From contig JAEDGA010000014.1 of NCBI GenBank assembly GCA_016297775.1, positions 1-20,973 on the forward strand: 20,973 bases of DNA. The letters are read 5' to 3'. This document shows positions 1 through 7,726 of this stretch, piece by piece. The stretch is from Candidatus Methanomethylophilaceae archaeon. Its GTDB lineage: Archaea > Thermoplasmatota > Thermoplasmata > Methanomassiliicoccales > Methanomethylophilaceae. The notes below the pieces were generated by a model. It worked only from the letters and a program-made list of their open reading frames with translations. It had not been told where the DNA came from and made no database searches. Both the position numbers and the translations under genes were made by a program. Every line of letters starts with the position of its first letter. Position 1 is the stretch's first letter.

Positions 1-195
1 CGAGGGATCCGTGAAACTCATATGGGAGTGTATTCCCGAACTCGGACTGACATTCCTCTAGACGACGATGACGGCAGGATGATCTACGAGGGGAAGGAGG
101 TTGATCCGAAATCCATCGATGATGTGGGCAGGATCATCGGAGAGTTCCTTGCACCGAACGAACCGATCGATTACGAGAATCTCAACGCAGATTGA
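1..195 (+). CDS. 3' end of a gene cut by the window edge, unknown function, possible frameshift
   Basis: An open frame runs from base 1 to a TGA at 193-195. It encodes about 64 residues and its start lies outside the window. From about base 62 on, the codons look like those of the other genes: an acidic DDDDG stretch, then an amphipathic segment ending in PIDYENLNAD. Before base 60 this frame uses codons that are rare here (cga, cgg, cta, act). Frame 2 (bases 2-58) instead reads as a convincing protein tail, EGSVKLIWECIPELGLTFL, and stops at TAG 59-61. Either one gene has shifted frame near 50-62, or one gene ends at 61 and a short one begins at ATG 79. I do not recognise the family. Confidence 0.4.
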   Translation, partial: RGIRETHMGVYSRTRTDIPLDDDDGRMIYEGKEVDPKSIDDVGRIIGEFLAPNEPIDYENLNAD

Positions 196-914
196 GGTGC
201 TGAACCGCTTCCGCTTTTCCGATCGGCCAGCATATCGGAAGGGAGGAAAACCCGATACCTTCCATGATGCATTATATATCTTTCAACCTCCAGCATTTTA
301 TCCGAGGTGGAAAAGGTCCAATTCCGTTACAATCTCTTACGGACCCGTCGGAAAGAGGAATCAGACGAGGTGAAAAGACCCAGTATTCCGCGGAAGGTTG
401 GGGGACACGGGCAAGGCATTTTGATCGTCGTATACCGCTTCCTTGCGCCTTCTCAGTCGAGATGCGAGTGGTATGCCGTGTACTCGGGGTGTCCTCGGAG
501 ACCCTGTAACGCGGATCGTTGATCGGTCCCGTGCCGTCCGGTTTCATCAGTCTGCCCTTCTTCACGGCCGTCTCCATATACCTCGATTCACTGTCGGGAG
601 TCCCCCGAATATGCAGTAGACCTAGGCATTGGTACTTTCGGCATCCGCCTCAGAACAGTTGTTCCCGGGATAGACGAGTCCGCGGCATATTCGATCACTG
701 TAGAGCCGAGATCCCCAGCGGATTGTTGTAACTCTCCCTGTTGACGCAGTATATTCCTGGAACTTGAAGTCCCTCGGTGGATTAATCAGGACAATGATAC
801 CCGGGATCGCGTTGTGTGACGATGGACAAACCCCAAAGGATATGAGAAGATCGTAGAAGGGTGGGGTTGAGGGGGCGGACGATACCGCCCCCTTTGAAAT
901 GTTTTTCAATGGTT
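196..914. other. Gene-poor stretch with decayed coding scraps and one promoter-like site
   Basis: No intact gene is visible over about 700 bases. On the minus strand, short protein-like stretches occur in different frames. At about 600-490 one reads SRYMETAVKKGRLMKPDGTG and goes on into PINDPRYRVSEDTP. At about 715-600 another reads GDLGSTVIEYAADSSIPGTT. They look like pieces of one or more decayed genes, but I cannot name a family. On the plus strand an archaeal TATA-like sequence (ttatatat, about 269-276) precedes a structured-looking stretch without a convincing reading frame, so a small RNA is possible. I did not find conserved RNase P or SRP RNA motifs there. Confidence 0.3.
870..893. 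terminator. GC-rich hairpin downstream of the thermosome gene
   Basis: Perfect 9-base stem (agggggcgg / ccgcccccT) with a 6-base loop, acgata. It lies 22 bases past the thermosome stop, read on the minus strand. No long T run follows on that strand, so it may stabilise the 3' end or help termination. It resembles the hairpins at 9739-9761 and 18045-18067. Confidence 0.6.
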
Positions 915-2555
915 TTACATCATTCCGCCGATGCCGCCCATTCCGGGTCCGCCCATGGAGGGGTCCGCCATGGGGTTCATCGGGGGTGCCCTGCGGGATG
1001 CGATGACGTCATCGATCCTGAGGATCATGTTGGCGACCTCTGCTGCGGAGTTGATCGCCTGTACCTTGACCCTGAGGGGCTCGACGACATTCTGCTTGAG
1101 CATGTCGACTGCCTCGCCGTTCCTGAGGCAGAGTCCGTAGTACTTTCCGTCCGCGGACTTCTCGTGTGCCGCCTTCAGCTTGATGATGGCGTCGATGGAG
1201 TCGATACCTGCGTTCTCCGCGATGGTCCAGGGGATGATCTCCATGGCCTTGGAGAATGCCTCTATCGCGAGCTGCTCTCTGCCTCCGACGGTGGATGCGT
1301 ACTTGGAGAGCTTGAGCTCGACCTCGATCTCGGGTGCTCCGGCACCTGCGACGACCTTTCCGTCCTCGATTGCGACACCTACGACACGGATGGCGTCGTT
1401 CATTGCCCTCTCGACCTCGTCGATGACGTGCTCGGTTCCACCGCGGATGACGATGGAGACTGCCTTGGGGTTCTTGCATCCGGTGATGAAGGTCATGGAA
1501 TCGGTTCCGACGTCCTTCTCCTCGACCATTGCCGCGGTTCCGAGATCGGAAGGCTTGAGCTCCATGATCTCTCCGACGAGCTTTCCGCCGGTGGCCTTTG
1601 CGATGGCCTCGATATCGGACTGCTTCAGGCGCCTGCAGCAGAACACTCCTGCCTTTGCGAGGTAGTGCTGTACGAGATCGTCGACTCCCTTCTGGCAGAA
1701 GACGACGTTGGCTCCGGCCTCGACGACCTTGTCGACCATGGCCTTGAGGTTCTCCTGCTCCTGGTCCAGGAAGGACTGCATGGCGGAAGGTGCGGTGATG
1801 CTGATCTGTGCATCGACCTCGGTCTTCTTGTTCTCCATCTGGGTGGTGAACAGTGCGATCTTTGCGTCCTTGACGACCTTGGGCATCCTGGGGTGGACCC
1901 TCTGCTTGTCGATGACGAGACCCTCGATCATGTAGGAGTCCTTGATGACTCCTCCGACCTTCTTCTCCATGAGGATGGAGTCGGTGTCGACGGTTCCGTT
2001 CTCCTCGACCGCCTTGCAGGCCTTGACGATGAGCTCGGAGAGGAACTCGCCCTCTCCTCCGACGGACTTACCGGTCAGAGCGGTCTCGGAGACCTTCTTG
2101 AGGATGTCGTCGTTGCTCTGGACGGCGATGTCGTTGAGGACCTCGACCGCCTTCGCGGCTGCGAGTTTGAATCCGTTGGTGATGACCGTGGGGTGGACGT
2201 TAGCGTCGATGAGGGACTCGGACTGCTTGAGGAGCTCTCCAGCGAGAACGACTGCGGTGGTGGTACCGTCTCCGCACTCGTCGTCCTGGGTCTTGGCGAC
2301 CTCGACGACCATCTTGGCTGCGGGGTGCTGGACGTCGATCTCCTTGAGGATGGTCACTCCATCGTTGGTGATGGTGACATCTCCGATGGAGTCGACGAGC
2401 ATCTTGTCCATTCCCTTGGGTCCAAGGGTGGACCTGACGGAATCTGCGACCGCCTTCGCGGCTGCGATGTTGTTGAACTGTGCCTCCTTATCCTTGCTTC
2501 TCTCGGTGCCCTCTTTGAGCACGATGATAGGCTGATTGTTTCCAGAACCGTACAT
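915..2555 (-). CDS. ths: Thermosome subunit (group II chaperonin)
   Basis: 546-residue ATP-dependent chaperonin subunit, forming the double-ring cage that folds cytosolic proteins in archaea. Family hallmarks are all present: an N-terminal STLGPKGMDKMLVD segment, NDGVTILKE, the ATPase motif GDGTTTAVVLAGELL, and a C-terminal tail of Met/Gly repeats ending GGIGGMM. Its length matches the usual 540-550. The start is ATG at 2555, because a Shine-Dalgarno GAGGT lies nine bases upstream and family members begin with a short polar lead before PIIVLKEG. The frame stays open further upstream, but that part is promoter. It has its own TATA-type promoter, so it is not simply the end of the upstream operon. 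Other paralogues may lie elsewhere. The stop is TAA. Confidence 0.97.
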   Translation of the reverse strand: MYGSGNNQPIIVLKEGTERSKDKEAQFNNIAAAKAVADSVRSTLGPKGMDKMLVDSIGDVTITNDGVTILKEIDVQHPAAKMVVEVAKTQDDECGDGTTTAVVLAGELLKQSESLIDANVHPTVITNGFKLAAAKAVEVLNDIAVQSNDDILKKVSETALTGKSVGGEGEFLSELIVKACKAVEENGTVDTDSILMEKKVGGVIKDSYMIEGLVIDKQRVHPRMPKVVKDAKIALFTTQMENKKTEVDAQISITAPSAMQSFLDQEQENLKAMVDKVVEAGANVVFCQKGVDDLVQHYLAKAGVFCCRRLKQSDIEAIAKATGGKLVGEIMELKPSDLGTAAMVEEKDVGTDSMTFITGCKNPKAVSIVIRGGTEHVIDEVERAMNDAIRVVGVAIEDGKVVAGAGAPEIEVELKLSKYASTVGGREQLAIEAFSKAMEIIPWTIAENAGIDSIDAIIKLKAAHEKSADGKYYGLCLRNGEAVDMLKQNVVEPLRVKVQAINSAAEVANMILRIDDVIASRRAPPMNPMADPSMGGPGMGGIGGMM

Positions 2556-2597
2556 TGTAGTACCTCTTTTAGATTGATACGTGTAATTTTGTACTTC

Positions 2598-2632
2598 TAT
2601 ATTAACTTTATCTTGAACCACCTTTCCAAGGT
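2598..2632 (-). promoter_or_regulatory. Thermosome promoter with an upstream inverted repeat
   Basis: On the minus strand an AT-rich element (GTTAATATAG, about 2597-2606) lies about 45 bases before the ATG and fits a TATA box. Just upstream is ACCTTggaAAGGT (2620-2632), an inverted repeat with 5-base arms where an activator or heat-shock regulator could bind next to the BRE. The function is inferred from position only. Confidence 0.45.
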
Positions 2633-2670
2633 AGTGATACAGGTCAGACAAATAAGGTATGGCCAGCATA

Positions 2671-3417
2671 TCACAGGGTCTGGTCGTGCCAACCCGGTCC
2701 GAAAGCGTCGGATACGTCCAATCCGGCATCGGTGAACAACACCCTCAGACGGTCGTATGCGGACCTGGAACCGCGTATCCCCATCCTCTCCAATCTGGCA
2801 CCGAGATCGGGACGGAGATTCAACCTGTCCATGCATACGGCACGTACGCCGGTGCCGATGACGGCATCCGCCAGTTCGGATTCCTTTCCTTCCAAGGTCG
2901 ACAGTATCGGACCCACCAGACAGATCACCCTCATGCCCGCGTCCGTCATCCTGCGCATGGCATCCAACCTCTCCGCGGGCGGGGGTGCTCCGGGTTCGGT
3001 GCGTCTACATACGGATATGTCGGTGTTGGTCACGGTCATGCACACGGAATGATCCATCCCCGAGATGAGGTCCATGTCCCTGGTGACCAATCCCGATTTG
3101 GTCATCACCGACACGCGCATATCCGTGCGGGAGAGGACCTCCAGACACCTTCTGGTGAGCTCGAACCTGTATTCCGCCTCCTGGTACGGATCCGTGGATG
3201 TTCCGATACATACCGTACCGGACAGCGCACCCACCTCCCTTGCCAGACGGGATGCGATGTTCTCCCTCACCCCCGGGATCCTCCATCCCTTCCATTCGGA
3301 ATGCGTGACCTCCGGTGCGTAACAGTATATGCACCCGTGGGAACAGCCCGCGTACGGGTTCAGAGCGTAATCCACACCCGGTAGCCCGGACGGATTCAGA
3401 GCACGCCTGCATTCCAC
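2671..3417 (-). CDS. Radical SAM protein, SplB (spore photolyase-like) family
   Basis: 248 residues. The CxxxCxxC motif that binds the [4Fe-4S] cluster is C25, C29, C32 (AGCSHGCIYCY), in the typical context ALNPSGLPGVDYALNPYAGC. It is followed by the IGTSTDPYQ segment common to the SplB-like group (COG1533). The family splits SAM reductively to make a radical; the substrate is unknown for most archaeal members, and true photoproduct lyase activity should not be assumed. The start is GTG 3417, the only standard start codon before the cluster motif, although the frame runs open upstream into nreA. It lies 25 bases after nreA on the same strand, so the two and larB are probably one transcript. 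That suggests, but does not show, a DNA- or nucleotide-related role. Confidence 0.85.
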   Translation of the reverse strand: MECRRALNPSGLPGVDYALNPYAGCSHGCIYCYAPEVTHSEWKGWRIPGVRENIASRLAREVGALSGTVCIGTSTDPYQEAEYRFELTRRCLEVLSRTDMRVSVMTKSGLVTRDMDLISGMDHSVCMTVTNTDISVCRRTEPGAPPPAERLDAMRRMTDAGMRVICLVGPILSTLEGKESELADAVIGTGVRAVCMDRLNLRPDLGARLERMGIRGSRSAYDRLRVLFTDAGLDVSDAFGPGWHDQTL

Positions 3418-3442
3418 GATCCTGTAAGGCCCGTCCCACCTG

Positions 3443-4735
3443 TCACGGTTGATGAAATCGGTCAGCGAAATAGTCCTCGATCCTCCTCTGACGTCTGTAG
3501 TCCCTGAGTATGCCGGATACCTCGAGCCATCTCTGTTTGGGTATGTCCATCACGGATGCCACATAATCCATCGCACCATCCAGGGATTCGAATCTGTGGG
3601 GTTCCGTCCTCAAAGCGGCACGTACGTTCTCCCTCACGTTCCACACCCCTACCGGCATCACATAGCCCGGATGTGCCTCCCTCATGATCACGGCCCCCGC
3701 GGTCCTGCCCTCGCGTATCAGCAGTTCGTTGACCGCCATCCTGGAAGCGTAGTAGCATCCGCCTATGGATGCGTAATCCGAACGTCCGTCGAAGAACTCG
3801 TGATCGGATATGATCTCGATACCTTTGCCCATAGGGTTCCAGGTGGTGCTGGGATACCATGCCTCGATGAGTTCGAACCTCCAGGTGCAGGGCATCATCA
3901 GGATGCACCATCTGTTGTCCAGCTCCTCCCAATGATAGATGCGGTATTCGTCTATCGTATCGTTGAACCTGGTGGTCTCCAACAGGTGTTTTCCTATTAT
4001 GTCGTCGACGGCGGTTATGCTCCATCTCGTCGGTACGAAACGTCTCCTCCCCGAGGTACCCATGGTGGCGGTCGAGAATGCCTTCTGTATCTCGGATATC
4101 AGCGTACCGTTCTCGTAGGCGTTTATCACCGCGTCCGAGGCGCGCATGTCCGTGTCGTAGTAGCTGCGTTCCAGATATCTTTCGAACCTGCCTGTACCGG
4201 CCTTCATGCTCTCCATCCTTGCGGACGGACCGAACGGCTGCACCTCGTCATCCAGTATTATGCGCCCTCTGGGTCTGTGTGAGAAGTTGGCCTCCATGTC
4301 CACGGGACGTTCGGTCAATGCGATCTCCTGGATCTGTTCCACGATGCGCCCCGCCTTGGCGAAATCGGTAGCGTCTATCCTGTACTTCCCGCGGACCAGG
4401 CTGAACCTCATGTCGGTGATCTCGTCTATGGTCTTGCCGACCCATTCCTCCGGCCTGTCCATGACGGATGTGTCTCCGTGGAACGGGGGCAGGAGGGGTC
4501 CGATGTCCACCTTCGGATAACCGTAACGTCCCACGAACACCGCGGGAGGACAGGACCCGCCAAGATCCTTGAAGTCGATCATGGGCGCGGTCTTCTGTCT
4601 CGAATAGAATTTGATCATCAGCGGACAACGGTCCTTTCCGCAGAGACGTTTGGCCCCTTTGCATATGACGCACAAACCGTCCCCGTCCGCCTTCCTCGGC
4701 GATACGGATTCGATGGGGAGCGTGGTGTTGATCAT
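3443..4735 (-). CDS. nreA: DNA repair protein NreA with C-terminal PCNA-binding motif
   Basis: 430 residues, close to the usual length of the archaeal Nre family, which takes part in repair after DNA-crosslinking damage in haloarchaea. The N-terminus holds a four-cysteine zinc finger, C22-C25-C32-C37 (LCVICKGAKRLCGKDRC). The body contains the conserved Nre blocks, such as GGSCPPAVFVGRYGYPKV and GPLLPPFHGD. The C-terminus carries QRRIEDYF (416-423), a good match to the PIP box (Qxx-aliphatic-xx-aromatic-aromatic) that docks proteins on the PCNA clamp. The start ATG 4735 overlaps the larB stop by four bases (ATGA), so the genes are translationally coupled. The frame is open further upstream inside larB, but the zinc finger should sit near the N-terminus, so the short form is preferred. 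Confidence 0.93.
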   Translation of the reverse strand: MINTTLPIESVSPRKADGDGLCVICKGAKRLCGKDRCPLMIKFYSRQKTAPMIDFKDLGGSCPPAVFVGRYGYPKVDIGPLLPPFHGDTSVMDRPEEWVGKTIDEITDMRFSLVRGKYRIDATDFAKAGRIVEQIQEIALTERPVDMEANFSHRPRGRIILDDEVQPFGPSARMESMKAGTGRFERYLERSYYDTDMRASDAVINAYENGTLISEIQKAFSTATMGTSGRRRFVPTRWSITAVDDIIGKHLLETTRFNDTIDEYRIYHWEELDNRWCILMMPCTWRFELIEAWYPSTTWNPMGKGIEIISDHEFFDGRSDYASIGGCYYASRMAVNELLIREGRTAGAVIMREAHPGYVMPVGVWNVRENVRAALRTEPHRFESLDGAMDYVASVMDIPKQRWLEVSGILRDYRRQRRIEDYFADRFHQP

Positions 4736-5478
4736 CTGCGCCTTCCGGATACGGATATCAGTGCGGCCGTGGCACCCGCACCTATCCCGTTGTCGATGTT
4801 GACCACGGTGAGCCCCGGAGAACAGCTCTGGAGCATGCTCAGCAATGCCGCGACCCCGTCGCCTCCCGCACCGTATCCCGTGGATACGGGTACACCTATC
4901 ACGGGCACCGGGGACAACGACGATATGACCGTCGGCAACGCACCCTCCATGCCGGCGACGGCAACGATGGCGTCCACATCCTCCTCCAGCATCCTGCGCA
5001 TGGGACCGACGAGCCTGTGCATCCCCGCCACCCCTATGTCGTATGCCGTGATGCATTCCACACCCATGGCCTCGGCCATCACCTTGGCCTCCGTGGCTAT
5101 GGGTATGTCGGATGTGCCTGCGGCGACTATGCCTATCCTTCCGCGGTCCGGAGATGGCATCCTACCGACGACCGCGATGCCGCAGTCCTCCAATATCGTT
5201 GCGTCGGGTACGGCGGCCCTGACGGCATCGAGATGTGCCTTCCCTGCCTTGGACACGATGGTGAGGGAATCCACCGAGGATGCTATCCTGGCGACGGTCT
5301 CGGGTGTCTTCGATGCGGCGTACACCACCTCCGGGATCCCTTTCCTCAGTTGCCTGGCACGGTCGAAGATCACGTCCCCTCCGATGGAATCGAGATAATC
5401 CAGACGGAGCATGCGCTCCGCATCGTCCGCGGTGAGTTCCCCGCGCTTGTATGATTCCAGGACGGAACGGATATCCAT
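4732..5478 (-). CDS. larB: LarB, nickel-pincer cofactor biosynthesis (carboxylase/hydrolase)
   Basis: 248 residues. LarB carboxylates nicotinic acid adenine dinucleotide and releases AMP to give pyridinium-3,5-biscarboxylate mononucleotide, the first step of nickel-pincer nucleotide synthesis. Visible hallmarks are the N-terminal RSVLESYKRGELTADDAERM segment, KGIPEVVYA, and a C-terminal PurE-like domain with AGTSDIPIA, GVAGMHRL and a glycine-rich VSTGYGAGGDG loop. The preferred start is ATG 5478, with GAGG five bases upstream; an in-frame ATG at 5499 is possible. The gene overlaps nreA by four bases and is divergent from larE, its pathway partner. LarC, which inserts nickel, and LarA, the known client racemase, are not in the window. 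Confidence 0.93.
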   Translation of the reverse strand: MDIRSVLESYKRGELTADDAERMLRLDYLDSIGGDVIFDRARQLRKGIPEVVYAASKTPETVARIASSVDSLTIVSKAGKAHLDAVRAAVPDATILEDCGIAVVGRMPSPDRGRIGIVAAGTSDIPIATEAKVMAEAMGVECITAYDIGVAGMHRLVGPMRRMLEEDVDAIVAVAGMEGALPTVISSLSPVPVIGVPVSTGYGAGGDGVAALLSMLQSCSPGLTVVNIDNGIGAGATAALISVSGRRR

Positions 5479-5497
5479 GCGTTCCTCTATACCACGC

Positions 5498-5508
5498 ATA
5501 TAATTAAG
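5498..5508. promoter_or_regulatory. Shared divergent TATA element for larB and larE
   Basis: The AT-rich atataattaa lies between larB and larE and reads nearly the same on both strands. Its centre is about 25 bases from the larB ATG (5478) and about 29 from the larE ATG (5532), the archaeal TATA-to-start distance in each direction. One element may therefore drive both genes and give near-leaderless messages. Confidence 0.55.
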
Positions 5509-5531
5509 TGGTTGCCTACGATGCATATCCC

Positions 5532-6296
5532 ATGGAAGATCCGTTCTCCGGACTGAAGGATTCGCTGTCCTCCATGGGTAGCGCCGTGGTATGTTTCTCC
5601 GGCGGCAGGGACAGTACCGCACTGTTGTCCCTTTGCAGGGAATGCATGGACGATGTCGTCGCATTCCATCTTTCGGTACCGATGGAGAGCGAACGCTCCG
5701 TATCGATGATGAGAATGGTATCGGAACACATCGGCGCAGATGTCACCGAGAGACGCATGGACGGACGCATATCGGACCTCATCATGTCCAACGGCAGGGA
5801 CAGATGCTACCTGTGCAAGAAATGCATCTACTCCGAAGCACTGGATCTGGCATATTCCTTAGGGATAAGGCACATACTGTGCGGGGACAACGCGGACGAC
5901 GATCCATCGGACAGACCCGGCATGAGGGCGGCCGAGGAGCTCGGGATCGAATCCCCCTTCAGGGATTTCGGAATAACGAGGAAGGACGTATCCGATTACG
6001 TGGATCGTATGGGTCTGCCGTTCGATATGGTCAAGGAGACGTGCCTGCTCATGCGCTTCCCCATAGGGGAATCGGTGGACGTGGACGACCTGGATACCGT
6101 GGAACGCATCGAGGAGAGGATACGTTCCGTCGCCGGGATCGGACTGGTACGTGCCAGGATGTCCGGAGGTATGGTGAGGATACAGACCACGGAGGATTCC
6201 CTGGACAGGTTGTTGGGGAAGGAGGGGGAGATCGTCCGTATCTGCGAAGAGGAAGGACTCGGTGCGGAGATCGTCCGCACCGGTTATGTAGGTTGA
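5532..6296 (+). CDS. larE: LarE-type ATP-dependent sulfur transferase
   Basis: 254 residues from ATG 5532; an in-frame GTG at 5508 is the alternative, but it overlaps the promoter element. LarE activates the carboxylates of the pincer precursor with ATP and replaces them with thiocarboxylates. The PP-loop SGGRDS (23-28) follows a hydrophobic strand. The later block KETCLLMRFPIG (168-179) places C171 where LarE carries its sulfur-donating cysteine. Three more cysteines (C92, C95, C98 in RCYLCKKC) are present. In the cluster-bearing LarE type, three cysteines including the C171 equivalent bind a [4Fe-4S] cluster, so this protein may be catalytic in sulfur transfer rather than sacrificial. That is an inference. 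The TGA directly abuts the stop of the convergent ZIP gene. Confidence 0.88.
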   Translation: MEDPFSGLKDSLSSMGSAVVCFSGGRDSTALLSLCRECMDDVVAFHLSVPMESERSVSMMRMVSEHIGADVTERRMDGRISDLIMSNGRDRCYLCKKCIYSEALDLAYSLGIRHILCGDNADDDPSDRPGMRAAEELGIESPFRDFGITRKDVSDYVDRMGLPFDMVKETCLLMRFPIGESVDVDDLDTVERIEERIRSVAGIGLVRARMSGGMVRIQTTEDSLDRLLGKEGEIVRICEEEGLGAEIVRTGYVG

Positions 6297-7094
6297 TCAG
6301 TGGGTGTGTCCGCCCAGCATGTTCACCAGGAACACGGTGATGACGGATACGCACACACCTGCGAATATGACGATGAACGACACCAGTTCATGATCCTTCC
6401 TGTGGAACGCCTCCGGCAACATGTTGCAGAAGGTGACGAACATGAACGTACCTGCGGCGAACGCCATCGGCAATCCCGCGACATCGTAGATCTCGAATCC
6501 GTTGAAGAACAGATAGAACAGGATAGCGGACAACGGGGATATGGCGATGAATGCTCCCAGATAGGCCCACCTCCCCTTCGCGCTCTTGTCCGTCAGCAGG
6601 AGGGACGACGACAGGGAGAACAGTACGACGAACTTGTGCACCGACATGCCTATCAACGCCACGAGACCTATGTGCTCCCCTCCCAGGATGGCTGCCGCCA
6701 ATGCCAATCCATCGCATGTGGCGTGTACCGAGAGACCGACGAATGCCGAAAGGGATGCTATCTCGTGCTTGTGCTCGTCCTCGTGACACTCGCAGGGACA
6801 TTCCGCCATGTGGAAGTGCTTGATCAGGACGTCCACGAACGCGATCAGAAGGAATCCGAAGAGGAACATGTACGATACGGTCTCGAAGGACCTTCCCTCA
6901 TGTTCCACGGAGAGTTCGTACGCTTCGGGTACGAGCATCACGAACAGAAGGCCGAGGAATATCCCTCCGCTCAACGCTATGAGGAAATGGGTCTGCCTGT
7001 CGTTCATCCTCTTGATCTGTGGGAGATATGCTCCCGCGGCGGAGACGACACACAGGATCGCCATGTATCCGAGCAATACGATCATCTTATCCAT
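6297..7094 (-). CDS. ZIP-family divalent metal transporter
   Basis: 265-residue membrane protein with about eight hydrophobic segments. The family moves Zn, Fe, Mn or related ions into the cytoplasm. TM4 has the signature HATCDGLALAAA (H124, D128) and TM5 has HKF (H153). A loop rich in metal ligands, from HFHMAEC to HKHE (about residues 93-111), separates TM3 and TM4, as is usual for ZIPs. A cysteine (C127) sits inside the TM4 signature, where I would expect a small or hydrophobic residue. The C-terminus ends in GGHTH. The start is ATG 7094, with AGAGG about ten bases upstream and a TATA-like TTTAATAATAT further up. The gene is tail to tail with larE, with no spacer. A nickel role next to larB/larE is tempting but not shown. 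Confidence 0.9.
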   Translation of the reverse strand: MDKMIVLLGYMAILCVVSAAGAYLPQIKRMNDRQTHFLIALSGGIFLGLLFVMLVPEAYELSVEHEGRSFETVSYMFLFGFLLIAFVDVLIKHFHMAECPCECHEDEHKHEIASLSAFVGLSVHATCDGLALAAAILGGEHIGLVALIGMSVHKFVVLFSLSSSLLLTDKSAKGRWAYLGAFIAISPLSAILFYLFFNGFEIYDVAGLPMAFAAGTFMFVTFCNMLPEAFHRKDHELVSFIVIFAGVCVSVITVFLVNMLGGHTH

Positions 7095-7237
7095 GGAGGG
7101 TCATTCCTCTCAGATATTATTAAAGGATTATCATATTCTTATTAACCATATATTCGGAAATCCGCTTCCGTTATTAACAGCCGTACAACGGGAGCATATA
7201 CCGTTAATACACAGACGGACATCGCCCCCCAGATAGG

Positions 7238-7726
7238 ATGACCGACATCAAGACCAATCCGATGAGGGCCCTGGACAGGTTGGGGATCGAATACAAGGTG
7301 CACACCTATACGGAGGACCCGCGTCTCACCGGGGTGCAGATAGCGCTCATGCTCGGTGAGGATCCGGACAGGGTGTTCAAGACCCTGGTCACCGTATCCA
7401 AGGACAGGAGGTACTGCGTGTTCGTGGTACCCGTCGGCAAGGAGCTGGATCTGAAGAAGGCGGCCGCATCCGTCGGCGAGAAATCACTGTCCATGATGCC
7501 CGCATCCCAGTTGCTGACCGTGACGGGATACGTGCACGGGGGATGTTCCCCGTTCTGCATGAAGAGACAGTTCTCCACCGTCGTGGATTCCTCCGTCGCC
7601 GATGGGGATGTCACGTACGTGAGCGGTGGCAAGGTCGGTGTACAGTTGGAGTTGTCCACCAAGGATTTCCTGACCGCCGGAGGATTCAAGATCTCCGATA
7701 TATCGAGGGAGGCCTCGGGCATATGA
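7238..7726 (+). CDS. ybaK: Cys-tRNA deacylase, YbaK/EbsC family
   Basis: 162 residues. YbaK-type proteins hydrolyse Cys-tRNA(Pro) and related mischarged tRNAs in trans. The sequence shows VFKTLVT with the conserved lysine (K48), VVPVGKELDLKKAA, and the loop GYVHGGCSPFCMKRQF (98-112), which corresponds to the family's GYxxGGxSPxGxKK; a cysteine replaces the usual second glycine. The length is normal. The start is ATG 7238. The end overlaps the next gene as ATGA (7723-7726), so the two are coupled. Confidence 0.92.
   Translation: MTDIKTNPMRALDRLGIEYKVHTYTEDPRLTGVQIALMLGEDPDRVFKTLVTVSKDRRYCVFVVPVGKELDLKKAAASVGEKSLSMMPASQLLTVTGYVHGGCSPFCMKRQFSTVVDSSVADGDVTYVSGGKVGVQLELSTKDFLTAGGFKISDISREASGI

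Noticed and set aside
298..520. Candidate structural RNA (RNase P or SRP RNA) after the TATA-like site at about 270
   Set aside because: I could not find the conserved core motifs of either RNA; only a generic promoter-like box is present, so no RNA gene is called.
861..2735. Long plus-strand open frame of about 620 codons opposite the thermosome
   Set aside because: It is a mirror of a GC-rich, strongly codon-biased gene; its translation is low-complexity (Leu/Asp/Gly/Val) and matches no protein pattern, while the minus strand is an unmistakable thermosome.
3583..3595. tRNA-like T-loop sequence (ggattcgaatc); similar ones at about 5943-5955 and 12083-12092
   Set aside because: Each lies inside a well-supported coding region (nreA, larE, mtaC), and no acceptor stem or anticodon arm can be folded around it.
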